A DNA stretch of 64,000 nt from Pseudomonas viridiflava (GCF_900591205.1 NZ_UUPU01000067.1:62001-126000), one strand, 5' to 3'; numbered from the stretch's first letter, positions 17,289 to 25,880 are shown. Notes: a model not told the origin generated them from the sequence alone. Program-made: numbers and translations.

Positions 17289-17738
17289 TTAGAGCTGCCA
17301 GGAGCCGATATCGGCGTTCACGCCGTCGCCGTCAGGTTGCCCGTCTGCGCCGAGGGAGAAGATGTCGACTTCGCCGTTCGCGCCAGGGTTCAGGTAATGG
17401 TAAGGACGCCCCCACGGGTCGTTGGGCAAACGCTCCAGGTAGGAACGCCAGTTGCTGTTCTTGGCGTCCGCCGGGCGCTCCACCAACACTTTGAGCCCCT
17501 GGTTCATGCTCGGGTAAGTGCCGTGGTCGAGGCGATAGAGCTTGAGTGCCTGCATCAGGCCGGCGACATCCTGCCTGGCCGCCGTGGCCCTGGCTTGATC
17601 CGGACGGTCGAGCACCTTGGGCACGACCATGGCCGCGAGGATCCCGAGGATCACCACCACCACCATGATCTCGATCAGGGTGAACCCCTGCTGACCACGG
17701 CCACCTGCAGATTGAAATTTGACGCGAGCGACATCCAT
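17289..17738 (-). CDS. hxcT: Type II secretion major pseudopilin GspG (HxcT)
   Basis: A 149-residue major pseudopilin, first gene of the leftward hxc operon. It shows a prepilin peptidase site GQQG^FTLIEIMVVVVILGIL with Glu5, the helical stalk with P22-type kink (AAMVVPKVL), the GspG signature YRLDHGTYPSMNQGLKVLVE, and the C-terminal calcium-binding loop region GEVDIFSLGADGQPDGDGVN. The start at 17738 is chosen because AAGGA lies eight bases upstream; an ATG nine bases earlier falls inside that ribosome-binding site. No prepilin peptidase gene is in the window, so the shared PilD encoded elsewhere must process it. Confidence 0.93.
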   Translation of the reverse strand: MDVARVKFQSAGGRGQQGFTLIEIMVVVVILGILAAMVVPKVLDRPDQARATAARQDVAGLMQALKLYRLDHGTYPSMNQGLKVLVERPADAKNSNWRSYLERLPNDPWGRPYHYLNPGANGEVDIFSLGADGQPDGDGVNADIGSWQL

Positions 17739-17884
17739 ATCGACCATCCTTGGCTTGTTTGCGATTCGGCGCGCAGTGTAACAAATGAACTAAATGGTGT
17801 ATTGAAAAAACTCAGCAGCACGCTGGGTCTTTTGCGTGTTTTCGAGTGTTATCCTGCACGCCGATTTCGGCTAAAGAGTCACCC

Positions 17885-18271
17885 ATGGAGCTGTCGCGCA
17901 AGGAGCAAGGTTTTACATTGATCGAGGTGCTGGTGGCGTTGGCGATTATCGCCGTGGCCATGTCGGCAGCCGTGCGCGTTGCGGGCCTGATGACCCAGAG
18001 CAACGGGCTGCTGCGTGACCGATCGCTGGCACTGCTGGCGGCGCAGGGCCGACTGGCCGAACTGCGCCTGACAGGCCGACTGGCACCAGGGCACAAAGCC
18101 TTCGAATGTGATCAGGGGCGCCTGCAACTGCGCTGTGAGCAAGTGATCGCATCAAGCGCAGAGCCACGGCTGATGCGCGTCACGCTGCAGGTCTGGGACC
18201 GCGAACGCGAGGCGCCGCCGTTGGCACGGCTCGAGACGCTGCTCGCCCAGCCCCTGGAAAAGCGCGAATGA
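17885..18271 (+). CDS. hxcV: Type II secretion minor pseudopilin GspI (HxcV)
   Basis: A 128-residue minor pseudopilin, divergent from hxcT with 146 bases between starts. It has a prepilin site EQG^FTLIEVLVALAIIAVAM with Glu5 and the GspI hallmark of a short C-terminal domain (AAQGRLAELRLTGRL; LMRVTLQVWDRE). The start at 17885 (MELSRKEQGF) is preferred because it gives the usual short leader; an upstream in-frame ATG would add 13 unneeded residues. It converges with hxcP, with only six bases between stops. Confidence 0.9.
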   Translation: MELSRKEQGFTLIEVLVALAIIAVAMSAAVRVAGLMTQSNGLLRDRSLALLAAQGRLAELRLTGRLAPGHKAFECDQGRLQLRCEQVIASSAEPRLMRVTLQVWDREREAPPLARLETLLAQPLEKRE

Positions 18272-18277
18272 GCGGGC

Positions 18278-18709
18278 TCAGGGCCAGGTCAATCGTGGCA
18301 TCGACGGGGCGTCGGGCAGCGTGCTGACCTTGAATCGAGTCCGCTCGGTGCCGCGCTCAATCACCACGGTGTCCCGCTCAATCGCCACCAGGCGCACACC
18401 CTGGGTCAGGCGCTCACCCACCAGAAAACCGCGGGCTGGCGTGCCGTTGAGACTAAGGATCGCGACCGCGCCATGCGCACCGGTCATCACCCCCGACACC
18501 TTGATATCGAGCACTGCAAGCCTGTTGGAAAACCACTGCAATGCAGGGCTGTCGAGCGCTACCGTGGCGCTTTCGCGCTCCGCCGGCGGTGCGCTGGATT
18601 GGGCCGGGGTCAGCAGCAGTGCTGACCAGACCAACACGCCCGCCAGCGTCGCGAGCAACGCCGCAGACTGCACATATTGCGCGGGCGATAACCGAAAAGT
18701 GTATGCCAA
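18278..18709 (-). CDS. hxcP: Type II secretion protein GspC, short form (HxcP)
   Basis: A 143-residue bitopic inner-membrane protein that links the platform to the secretin. The start is a TTG at 18709, seven bases after a strong AAGGAGG; no ATG is available near the membrane helix. It has a short cytoplasmic part (AYTFRLSPAQYVQS), one membrane helix (AALLATLAGVLVWSALLL), and a single HR domain (WFSNRLAVLDIKVSGVMTGA, then GTPARGFLVGERLTQGVRLV). A C-terminal PDZ or coiled coil is absent, as is normal for HxcP. It is transcribed against its neighbours hxcV and hxcU, giving a small inverted insert in the cluster. Confidence 0.88.
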   Translation of the reverse strand: MAYTFRLSPAQYVQSAALLATLAGVLVWSALLLTPAQSSAPPAERESATVALDSPALQWFSNRLAVLDIKVSGVMTGAHGAVAILSLNGTPARGFLVGERLTQGVRLVAIERDTVVIERGTERTRFKVSTLPDAPSMPRLTWP

Positions 18710-18790
18710 GACCAAACCTCCTTGTTGTCCCGTTACGCAGTCTACAGGACAACACTCGGTTTTTTCTCCACGACGACGGAGCGTTGCGTG

Positions 18791-19252
18791 ATGACACAGG
18801 CCAGGCAACAAGGCTTTACCCTGATCGAACTGATGGTGGTGCTCATCATCATCGGTATTGCCAGTGCAGCGGTCGGCCTGAGTATCAAGCCCGACCCGTT
18901 GCACCTGCTGCGCCAGGACGCCAATCGCCTGGTCCAACTGCTGCAGGTCGCCCAGGCCGAAGCCTTGGCCGACGGGCGCCCGATCACCTGGCTGGCGGAT
19001 ACCCAAGGTTTTCGCTTCAGCCGCCGCAATGAACAAGGTACGGGCTTCGATCAGTTCAACAACGACCCGCAACTGCGTCCGCGTGCGTGGGACACCCCGG
19101 CGATTCAACTACGCGTGATCCCCAAGCAACGGGTAGTACTCAACGCCGAGTGGTTCGATGCGCCGTTGCAGCTGCAACTTTCGGACGGTCAGAACAGCCT
19201 TTCGGTACTGCGCACCGCGGCCGGACAATTTCGCGTGGAGGCCATGCCATGA
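18791..19252 (+). CDS. hxcU: Type II secretion minor pseudopilin GspH (HxcU)
   Basis: A 153-residue minor pseudopilin with prepilin site RQQG^FTLIELMVVLIIIGIA (Glu5 present) and a GspH-type C-terminal beta domain (DANRLVQLLQVAQAEALADG; ITWLADTQGFRFSRR). The start at 18791 follows ACGGAG; longer upstream frames are rejected because they add an atypical leader. It is divergent from hxcP with 81 bases between starts, so both promoters must lie in that short gap. Its stop overlaps the hxcW start by four bases. Confidence 0.9.
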   Translation: MTQARQQGFTLIELMVVLIIIGIASAAVGLSIKPDPLHLLRQDANRLVQLLQVAQAEALADGRPITWLADTQGFRFSRRNEQGTGFDQFNNDPQLRPRAWDTPAIQLRVIPKQRVVLNAEWFDAPLQLQLSDGQNSLSVLRTAAGQFRVEAMP

Positions 19253-19860
19253 ATACTCGGCAGCACGGCTTTACGCTGATTGAAGTGATGGTGGCGATCA
19301 TGCTCATGGCGATTGTCAGCCTGATTGCCTGGCGCGGCCTCGACAGCGTGAGCCGCACCGACCAGCATCTGCAGGCGAGCACCGAACACACCGAAGCCAT
19401 ACTGCGCGCCCTGAACCAGCTGGAACGCGACCTGGCCCTGCGCGCCAGTACCGAATTGCGCGTGCCGCACCTTACCGAGCACCAGAGCGAACCTGCGCAA
19501 GCGCCGCCGGCGATCAGCGTACGCAGCGCGGACAATCAGCGCTTTCGCCTCGATGTGATCCGCAGCGCAGCCGCGTCGGCAGACGGTTTGCAACGAGTAC
19601 GCTGGTGGCTGCAGGGCCAAACCCTCTATCGTGCCGCAGCACCCGCGAGTAGCCGCTACCCGCTTCCCGCGCCGGGCGAAGGCGTGGCCGTATTGGACAA
19701 GGTGAGTGACCTGCAGGTGCGGGTCTGGGAGCCCGGCCAGGGCTGGCGTCAATTGAGCGGCAATCGCAAGGACGAACCCATGGGCCTGGAGATCAAACTG
19801 ACTCGCCAGACGGTGCAGGGAGCAGAAAATTATCGGCAGGTCGTGGGCCCATTGGATTAG
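19249..19860 (+). CDS. hxcW: Type II secretion minor pseudopilin GspJ (HxcW)
   Basis: A 203-residue minor pseudopilin of the tip complex with GspI and GspK. It has prepilin site RQHG^FTLIEVMVAIMLMAIV with Glu5 and the GspJ block LNQLERDLALRAS followed by VRWWLQGQTLYRAA and VSDLQVRVWEPGQGW. The start ATG overlaps the hxcU stop (ATGA). It completes an eleven-gene set in the same order as the P. aeruginosa hxc locus. GspN and GspO are absent, as in that system. Confidence 0.92.
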   Translation: MNTRQHGFTLIEVMVAIMLMAIVSLIAWRGLDSVSRTDQHLQASTEHTEAILRALNQLERDLALRASTELRVPHLTEHQSEPAQAPPAISVRSADNQRFRLDVIRSAAASADGLQRVRWWLQGQTLYRAAAPASSRYPLPAPGEGVAVLDKVSDLQVRVWEPGQGWRQLSGNRKDEPMGLEIKLTRQTVQGAENYRQVVGPLD

Positions 19861-19954
19861 GTACGCCGCTGTCAGCTTACGAGGGGCAGAAGGGGCGCTA
19901 GCCTTCGGACGCGTCGGCAGGCCCATTCCCTTGAGCGTGCTAAGTCCGGCAACT

Positions 19955-20890
19955 TCAGCTGCGGCGTAACAGCGTATTCGGCGCTACACCAAACGCTTTG
20001 CGAAACGCATGGCTGAAATGGGAGAAGTCAGAAAACCCGAAGTCCAGCGCCGCCTCGGACACGCTGCGTACCTGCCCGCGCTCGATCGCTTCTCGACTGG
20101 CATTCAGGCGCTCTTTCCAAATCTCCGCGACGGGGGTTTTCTGATACCGTGCGAAGGCCCGCGTAACGGTGCGGGTGGACACATTGTGAGCCTTGGCAAT
20201 GGCTTCAATCGACAGGTCCGGCTCGGTCAAGTGGCGCTGGATGTACTGCATGATGCGGCCGTAGAGGTCCATTTCCTGGTGGCTTGTTTTCAGGTCCTGG
20301 AGTTCCAGGCTGATCACCAGCAGATCCAGCAAAGCACTTGAGTAACGATTCGAGATGCGCTCATCCTGCAGCGATGCAGGCGTGCTCGCGGCCTGATGTA
20401 GCATTTCGCGTAACGGAACGACACCAGGGCGCCGGTCGTCGAGGACCATCGCGGTGTACTCGGCAATACGCGGCAAACGCTCGGTGAGCAACGCTCGCGG
20501 AATACGCACCAAGTGGTTTTCGGTACCACCCAGGCTGAAGCGAAACGCCTGAGTTGCGTCATAAAGAAACAAACTGCCAGTTGCCAGGCTGGCTTTTCTT
20601 GACCCTTGTTCTATTTGTCCATGACCATTTCGAGCGAAACCCAACCATAAGTCCTCGGCCGGACCGCTGCGCAGATGCTGCTCGGAACGCTCCCAGTAAT
20701 GCAGCGGCGAAGACAGCGAACAGATGTCCAGCTGGCCGACCGCATTGATCGCGAGCGAGCCGTCAAAGCTGCTCTGGGACAAGGGTTTGCTATCGGCCGC
20801 CAGGCAATGGCGGCACACCACTTCCTTCCAATAATCAAACCGACGTGGTGCAGTAACGGCAAGGGTCGAATACTGGGTGCTTGGGTTCAT
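19955..20890 (-). CDS. AraC-family regulator of the aldoxime/nitrile operon (inferred)
   Basis: A 311-residue protein with an AraC-binding-like N-terminal sensor domain (FDYWKEVVCRHCLAADSKPL resembles the ligand-binding domain of AraC regulators that act on aromatic or nitrile pathways) and a C-terminal double helix-turn-helix (DLSIEAIAKAHNVSTRTVTR; SVSEAALDFGFSDFSHFSHA, ending FGVAPNTLLRR). The start at 20890 is preceded by GAGGT at a proper distance; an upstream extension of 19 codons lacks this. It is divergent from the aldoxime dehydratase operon, so it most likely activates that operon in response to an aldoxime or nitrile. That role is inference from position. Confidence 0.85.
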   Translation of the reverse strand: MNPSTQYSTLAVTAPRRFDYWKEVVCRHCLAADSKPLSQSSFDGSLAINAVGQLDICSLSSPLHYWERSEQHLRSGPAEDLWLGFARNGHGQIEQGSRKASLATGSLFLYDATQAFRFSLGGTENHLVRIPRALLTERLPRIAEYTAMVLDDRRPGVVPLREMLHQAASTPASLQDERISNRYSSALLDLLVISLELQDLKTSHQEMDLYGRIMQYIQRHLTEPDLSIEAIAKAHNVSTRTVTRAFARYQKTPVAEIWKERLNASREAIERGQVRSVSEAALDFGFSDFSHFSHAFRKAFGVAPNTLLRRS

Positions 20891-21253
20891 GACACTGACC
20901 TCGACAATGATGCAAGAGGCGCTCGAGAAATTGTTACGTGCGGCCAATTTTCAGCGATAAAAAGCAATTAACAGGCCAAGCACCGTGGCGGGCCTGCTTG
21001 AGTGCGCTGCCATGTGATTCCCACGCCAACTTTCGGCAACCTTCGCAGGCTCTCGCCCGTCGCCGCCATCACCATTTAAGGGCACAGCACATTACCCGGT
21101 TGGCTCACGCGCACCAGCGCGGACCACGGGTGAACGTCTGCTTCAGCCTTGTCTTTTCCAACCAAACGGTTGTCTCGCCGAACAAAGCGCACCCTCCTCG
21201 CCCAGCCTAATTTCCACCTCACAGCAGCTCATTCCCCGCTGATGAGGCACGCC
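20891..21253. promoter_or_regulatory. Divergent control region between AraC regulator and aldoxime operon
   Basis: About 360 bases without a supported gene between the AraC start and a possible 53-codon gene. No canonical -24/-12 element and no convincing -10/-35 pair were found by eye. A short inverted repeat CAACC-AAAC-GGTTG sits near 21163. The operon promoter is expected here. Confidence 0.4.
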
Positions 21254-21415
21254 ATGCATCGACACTATTCACAACGATTGGCTGATTCCTCCTGGCTTCT
21301 GCACAGGCGCGACCTTGCGCCTGAAGAGTCGGCTTATTGGTTGATTGAATGGGGGGCCATGCAGCTGCTGCACCGACGGCAGATCGCCAAGCGCGACCTG
21401 CCGCCGATGCGCTGA
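21254..21415 (+). CDS. Possible 53-residue leader protein of the aldoxime operon
   Basis: A short frame starting with ATG seven bases after GATGAGG and ending 42 bases before the aldoxime dehydratase start. The peptide is basic and aromatic (SSWLLHRRDLAPEESAYWLI, then two MQLLHRRQ-like basic helices). It has no signal peptide and no family that I recognise. A ribosome-binding site and GC-rich third positions in the second half support translation; a chance frame in the leader is equally possible. If real it would be cotranscribed with the nitrile operon. Confidence 0.35.
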   Translation: MHRHYSQRLADSSWLLHRRDLAPEESAYWLIEWGAMQLLHRRQIAKRDLPPMR

Positions 21416-21457
21416 AGCCCACCCGTAGGCATGAACGAAAATAACGAGGAGCTCAAG

Positions 21458-22516
21458 ATGGAATCTGCAATCGACACACATCTCAAATGCCCGCGCACCC
21501 TGTCCCGCCGTGTGCCCGATGAGTATCAACCGCCGTTCCCGATGTGGGTCGCGCGCGCTGACGAGCAACTGGAACAAGTAGTGATGGCTTATCTCGGCGT
21601 GCAGTATCGCGGCGACGCCCAGCGTGAGCCAGCCTTGCAGGCAATGCGTCACATCGTCGGCAGTCTCAGCCTGGCCGATGGCCCGCAGACCTATGATTTG
21701 ACCCACCACACCGACAGCAGCGGCTTTGATAATTTGATTGTGGTCGGGTACTGGAAAGACCCGGCCGCCCACTGTCGCTGGTTGCGCTGCGCCCAGGTGA
21801 ATGACTGGTGGAGCTCGCCGGATCGGCTCGGTGAAAGCCTGGGTTATTTCCGCGAAATCACCGCCCCGCGTACCGAGCAGTTCGAGACGCTGTATGCCTT
21901 TCAGGAGAACCTGCCCGGTGTCGGCGCGGTGATGGATACGACCAGTGGAGAGATCGAAGAGCACGGTTACTGGGGTTCGATGCGCGACCGCTTCCCGATC
22001 TCCCAGACTGACTGGATGAAGCCCACAAGCGAGCTACGAGTGATCGCGGGTGACCCGACCCAGGGCGGACGGGTGGTGGTCCTGGGGCATGACAACCTCG
22101 CACTGATTCGTTCGGGCCAGGACTGGGCGGATGCCGAGGCAGAGGAGCGCTCGCTCTACCTCGACGAAATTTTGCCGACGTTGCAGGCCGGCATGGACTT
22201 CCTGCGTGACAACGGCCAGCCGTTGGGCTGCTACAGCAACCGGTTCGTGCGCAATATCGACCTGGACGGCAACTTTCTCGACCTGAGCTACAACATCGGT
22301 CACTGGCGTTCGGTGGAGAAACTCGAGCGCTGGGCTGAATCCCACCCGACTCACCTGCGTATTTTCGTGACGTTTTTCCGCGTGGCTGCGGGCTTGAAGA
22401 AGTTAAGGCTGTACCACGAAGTGTCCGTGTCGGACGCCAAGAGCCAGGTCTTCGAGTACATCAACTGTCACCCGCAGACCGGCATGTTGCGCGACGCGCT
22501 GCCGCCAACGACCTGA
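21458..22516 (+). CDS. oxdA: Aliphatic/arylaldoxime dehydratase (haem enzyme)
   Basis: A 352-residue enzyme that dehydrates aldoximes (R-CH=NOH) to nitriles. The start MESAIDTHLK at 21458 follows GAGGAG and matches the known P. chlororaphis OxdA N-terminus; the frame nine codons upstream is rejected. All residues known to matter in the family are in place with matching numbers: proximal haem ligand His299 (PTHLRIF), catalytic His320 (LRLYH), Ser219 (IRSG) and Arg178 (SMRDR). The enzyme is cytoplasmic. It leads an operon that continues with an outer-membrane protein, amidase and nitrile hydratase. In plant-associated pseudomonads such a route can convert indole-3-acetaldoxime toward auxin; the substrate here is not known. 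Confidence 0.95.
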   Translation: MESAIDTHLKCPRTLSRRVPDEYQPPFPMWVARADEQLEQVVMAYLGVQYRGDAQREPALQAMRHIVGSLSLADGPQTYDLTHHTDSSGFDNLIVVGYWKDPAAHCRWLRCAQVNDWWSSPDRLGESLGYFREITAPRTEQFETLYAFQENLPGVGAVMDTTSGEIEEHGYWGSMRDRFPISQTDWMKPTSELRVIAGDPTQGGRVVVLGHDNLALIRSGQDWADAEAEERSLYLDEILPTLQAGMDFLRDNGQPLGCYSNRFVRNIDLDGNFLDLSYNIGHWRSVEKLERWAESHPTHLRIFVTFFRVAAGLKKLRLYHEVSVSDAKSQVFEYINCHPQTGMLRDALPPTT

Positions 22517-22554
22517 GCGCCATCGGCGTTTAGCTTCCCCATTTCTGCCGCCTT

Positions 22555-22573
22555 GCCACCCTCCTCGGGTGGC
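22555..22573 (+). terminator. Hairpin between aldoxime dehydratase and outer-membrane protein genes
   Basis: GCCACCC and GGGTGGC pair around a five-base loop, followed by a pyrimidine-rich stretch rather than a clean T-run. It lies 39 bases after the oxdA stop and 24 before the next start. It may be a partial terminator that sets oxdA expression above the rest of the operon, or a 3'-stabilising stem. Confidence 0.4.
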
Positions 22574-22596
22574 CGGTTTCCCTGTGCGAGGAATAA

Positions 22597-23466
22597 ATGA
22601 TGAATAAGATCCGCCTGCTGACGCTTTCTACGCTGTTGCCCGCGCTTCACGCCAACGCCGGTGAAGTAGCGCCCGGCGATTATGAGCAATATCCGGTCGG
22701 CGCAACCATCGGGGTGATTTATTACCAGCACGCCACCACGGACTCGGCTTATGCCAACGGACACAAGGTCAGCTCTGACTTCAAGGTGAGCTCTGACATC
22801 GGCATCCTGCGTCTACTGCATGTCTACGCACTCTCTGACACCGTCACCATCGACCCGCAATTTCTTTTGCCGTTCGGACACGTCTCCAGCGCAGGTGACG
22901 CCTCAGCGCTGGGCAGTGCTCGCGGCGTTGGCGACTTGATCCTCACCACGCCGGTCAAATGGCGGTTCAACGAAGCCCGCGACACCCTCAGTATCGCCCC
23001 CTACCTGTATGTGCCTACCGGGACGTATGACAAGGACGATGCGCTCAATCTCGGAGAGAACCGCTGGAAATTCGAGCTGCAGAGTGCGTACGTCAAACAC
23101 TTCACAGAAAAATGGGCGATGGACCTGGTCGGCGGTGCTACGTGGTATGGCGACAATACTGATGTCGGTGCAAATGCCGACCGCATGAAGCAGGACGTTT
23201 CCTACGCAGCACAGATCATGGGGCGTTACATGCCAGACGCCAGCACCGCGTTTGGTATCGGCTTCGGGCGCACCTGGGGCGGTGAGACGAACATTGAGCA
23301 CGTCAATCAGGATAACGAGTTGGGCACCACCAACTTCCGTCTCAGCGCCACCCAATTCGTCACCCCCCAAGACCAGATCCAACTGCAATTGGGCAAGGAC
23401 CTCTCGGTGGAAAACGGCACCAAGGAAGACTTGCGCATAAACCTGCGTTATGCGCGCATTTTTTAA
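22597..23466 (+). CDS. Outer-membrane transport protein, phenol-degradation MetA-like
   Basis: A 289-residue protein with a Sec signal peptide (cleavage after HANA, residue 21) and a mature part of alternating beta strands ending in a terminal phenylalanine (NLRYARIF), as in outer-membrane barrels. Blocks such as VSSDIGILRLLHVYALSDTV, GVGDLILTTPVKWRF and IAPYLYVPTGTYDKDD match the MetA-pathway phenol-degradation-like family, found in many degradation operons and thought to admit hydrophobic substrates. Its place between aldoxime dehydratase and amidase suggests uptake of aldoxime, nitrile or amide. Two ATGs lie side by side after GAGGAA, so the start may be three bases later. Confidence 0.8.
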   Translation: MMNKIRLLTLSTLLPALHANAGEVAPGDYEQYPVGATIGVIYYQHATTDSAYANGHKVSSDFKVSSDIGILRLLHVYALSDTVTIDPQFLLPFGHVSSAGDASALGSARGVGDLILTTPVKWRFNEARDTLSIAPYLYVPTGTYDKDDALNLGENRWKFELQSAYVKHFTEKWAMDLVGGATWYGDNTDVGANADRMKQDVSYAAQIMGRYMPDASTAFGIGFGRTWGGETNIEHVNQDNELGTTNFRLSATQFVTPQDQIQLQLGKDLSVENGTKEDLRINLRYARIF

Positions 23467-23646
23467 CGCAAGCGTCTGCGACCCTGGGCCCTTTGCGCCT
23501 TTGCACAGCGGTGTCCGGCTCAGCCAAGTCGATGTCTTTCTCAACCAAGCCTGCGGCTTGCTGCGCGGACTATCTTGAGCGCCAGGCCCACTTATATTGA
23601 TGAGCAGCAGTGCTCTTCGGCCAATTACGATAAGGACAGCCCAACC

Positions 23647-25161
23647 ATGCCAATTGTTCGCCCCACCCTTGAACAGCTATTGGATGTATCGAGCAGCCTG
23701 CACATGCAGCTCAGTGCAGAGCAAGCCCATGAATACCTGGCTCTTATGCAATCGAGCCTCGACGCTTATGACCTGATTGACGAGCTGCCTGACTTCATTC
23801 CGCCGGTGCGTTACGAACGCAGCTCGGGCTATCGACCCTCGACTGCACACAACCCGCTCAACGCGTGGTACTTCCGAACGGAAGTCAGCGGTGCCCGCGA
23901 AGGCAAGTTGGCGGGTAAAACGGTCGCGCTCAAGGACAATATTTCACTGGCCGGTGTACCCATGATGAACGGTGCCAAGCCACTTGAGGGCTTCGTTCCC
24001 GCATTCGATGCCACCGTCGTCACCCGCTTGCTGGATGCCGGCGCAACCATCCTTGGCAAGGCAACATGCGAACATTACTGCCTGTCCGGTGGTAGCCACA
24101 CCTCCGATCCGGCGCCGGTGCACAACCCCTATCGCCACGGATTTGCCTCGGGAGGGTCGTCTTCCGGCAGTGCAGCACTGGTTGCCGCGGGCGAGGTTGA
24201 CCTGGCAGTCGGCGGTGACCAAGGAGGATCAATCCGGATTCCTTCCGCATTCTGCGGCACTTACGGGATGAAGCCGACCCACGGACTGGTGCCTTACACC
24301 GGCATCATGGCTATTGAGGCGACTATCGATCATGCCGGCCCCATCACGGCAAACGTACGCGACAACGCCTTGATGCTGGAGGTCATGGCGGGAGCGGATG
24401 GGCTGGATCCGCGACAAGCCGCGCCCCAGGTCGACGCTTACAGTGATTACCTGGAGCGCGGTGTAAGCGGGCTGAGGATCGGCATCCTGCGCGAAGGTTT
24501 TCAACTGGCCAACCAGGACCCGCGTGTTGCCTCGTCTGTACGCAATGCCATCGCCGTATTTGCGCGGCTGGGCGCGCACGTCGAAGAGGTGTCCGTGCCT
24601 GAGCACAAGATTGCCGGCGCGCTGTGGCACCCCATCGGCTGTGAGGGCCTGACGATGCAGATGATGCACGGCAATGGAGCCGGCTTTAACTGGCAAGGGC
24701 TGTATGACCTCGGGTTGCTGGACAAGCAAGCCGGATGGCGCGATCAGGCGAATGAGCTGTCCGCCTCTCTCAAGCTGTGCATGTTCGTCGGGCAATACGG
24801 TCTGGAGCGCTACAAAGGTCGTTTCTACGCCAAGGCACAAAACCTCAGGCGCCTGGCACGCTCCGCGTATGACGCCGCATTGGCGCGCTATGACCTGCTG
24901 GTGATGCCGACCGTGCCGATTATTGCCCAGCCCCACCCGCAGCCCGGTTGCTCGATCACCGAGTACGTGGCGCGAGCGCTGGAAATGATCGGCAATGCCT
25001 CCGCCCAGGACATCACCGGCCATCCGGCCATGTCGATTCCCTGCGGTCTGGTAGACGGTTTGCCTGTGGGGCTGATGCTGGTGGGCAAGCACTATGCCGA
25101 AGGCACGATTTACCAGGCTGCCGCGGCATTCGAGGCCTCGGTCGACTGGAAAAACTGTTAG
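23647..25161 (+). CDS. amiA: Amidase of the amidase-signature family
   Basis: A 504-residue enzyme hydrolysing amides, made by the neighbouring nitrile hydratase, to carboxylic acid and ammonia. The Ser-cisSer-Lys triad is visible as Lys96 (VALKDN), Ser171 (GGSSSG) and Ser195 (DQGGSIRIPS), with the family spacing of 24 between the serines. The start MPIVRPTLEQLL at 23647 is preferred to an upstream frame because it follows AAGGA and agrees with the related nitrile-cluster amidase of P. chlororaphis. The enzyme is cytoplasmic. It lies 74 bases before the nitrile hydratase alpha gene in the same direction. Confidence 0.93.
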   Translation: MPIVRPTLEQLLDVSSSLHMQLSAEQAHEYLALMQSSLDAYDLIDELPDFIPPVRYERSSGYRPSTAHNPLNAWYFRTEVSGAREGKLAGKTVALKDNISLAGVPMMNGAKPLEGFVPAFDATVVTRLLDAGATILGKATCEHYCLSGGSHTSDPAPVHNPYRHGFASGGSSSGSAALVAAGEVDLAVGGDQGGSIRIPSAFCGTYGMKPTHGLVPYTGIMAIEATIDHAGPITANVRDNALMLEVMAGADGLDPRQAAPQVDAYSDYLERGVSGLRIGILREGFQLANQDPRVASSVRNAIAVFARLGAHVEEVSVPEHKIAGALWHPIGCEGLTMQMMHGNGAGFNWQGLYDLGLLDKQAGWRDQANELSASLKLCMFVGQYGLERYKGRFYAKAQNLRRLARSAYDAALARYDLLVMPTVPIIAQPHPQPGCSITEYVARALEMIGNASAQDITGHPAMSIPCGLVDGLPVGLMLVGKHYAEGTIYQAAAAFEASVDWKNC

Positions 25162-25235
25162 CCGGTGTCCCCCGCAGCGCAAGAAGAATAAGCCGCCAGG
25201 CGCTGCCTTGAAGCTCAACGATGAGGAGTTGACTG

Positions 25236-25829
25236 ATGACCACACCTGAGAAAACCACATCTACACCGGGCGAGCGAGCCCAGGCGTTACTGCAAGTGCT
25301 CAAACAAAAGGACCTGATCCCCGACGGTTACATCGAGCACATGACACAGCTGATGGCACACCAATGGAGCCCGGAAAACGGTGCTCGGGTGGTGGCCAAG
25401 GCATGGGTGGACCCGCATTTTCGCGAACTGCTGCTCAAGGACGGTACCGCTGCGTGCGCCCAATTTGGCTATACCGGCCCGCAAGGTGAATACATTGTTG
25501 CGCTGGAAGACACGCCCAGTGTGAAAAACGTGATTGTGTGCAGCCTGTGCTCCTGCACCAATTGGCCCGTCCTGGGCTTGCCGCCGGAGTGGTACAAGGG
25601 CTTCGAGTTCCGCGCCCGACTGGTTCGCGAAGGGCGCACCGTGCTGCGGGAGCTGGGCACGGAGCTGCCGGACGGGGTCACCATCAAAGTGTGGGACACC
25701 AGCGCCGAAAGCCGCTATCTGGTGCTGCCTGTACGACCTCAGGGGAGCGAGGCCATGGATGAAGAGGCACTTCGAAAACTGATCACCAAGGATGTCCTTA
25801 TTGGCGTGGCGCTACCGTACGTGGCGTAG
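25236..25829 (+). CDS. nthA: Nitrile hydratase alpha subunit, iron type
   Basis: A 197-residue subunit that carries the metal site hydrating nitriles to amides. The metal motif is VCSLCSCT with Cys102, Cys105, Ser106 and Cys107; the Ser (not Thr) between the first two Cys marks the Fe(III) type. Cys105 and Cys107 are expected to be oxidised to sulfinate and sulfenate, giving the family's photosensitive NO-binding centre. The N-terminal helices (RAQALLQVLKQKDLIPDGYI) wrap the beta subunit. RBS GAGGAG precedes the start. The alpha-beta order and the P47K-type activator that follows are typical for iron enzymes. Confidence 0.95.
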   Translation: MTTPEKTTSTPGERAQALLQVLKQKDLIPDGYIEHMTQLMAHQWSPENGARVVAKAWVDPHFRELLLKDGTAACAQFGYTGPQGEYIVALEDTPSVKNVIVCSLCSCTNWPVLGLPPEWYKGFEFRARLVREGRTVLRELGTELPDGVTIKVWDTSAESRYLVLPVRPQGSEAMDEEALRKLITKDVLIGVALPYVA

Positions 25830-25880
25830 CCGGGGCGCTTTGGTTCTTTGACTTTTGATTGTCTATAAGAGGTATTCACG

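Noticed and set aside
7547..19890. Shared 12-mer TACGAGGGGCAG near 7548 and 19879
   Set aside because: A 12-base match between two places in 64 kb is expected many times by chance, and the flanks do not align convincingly.
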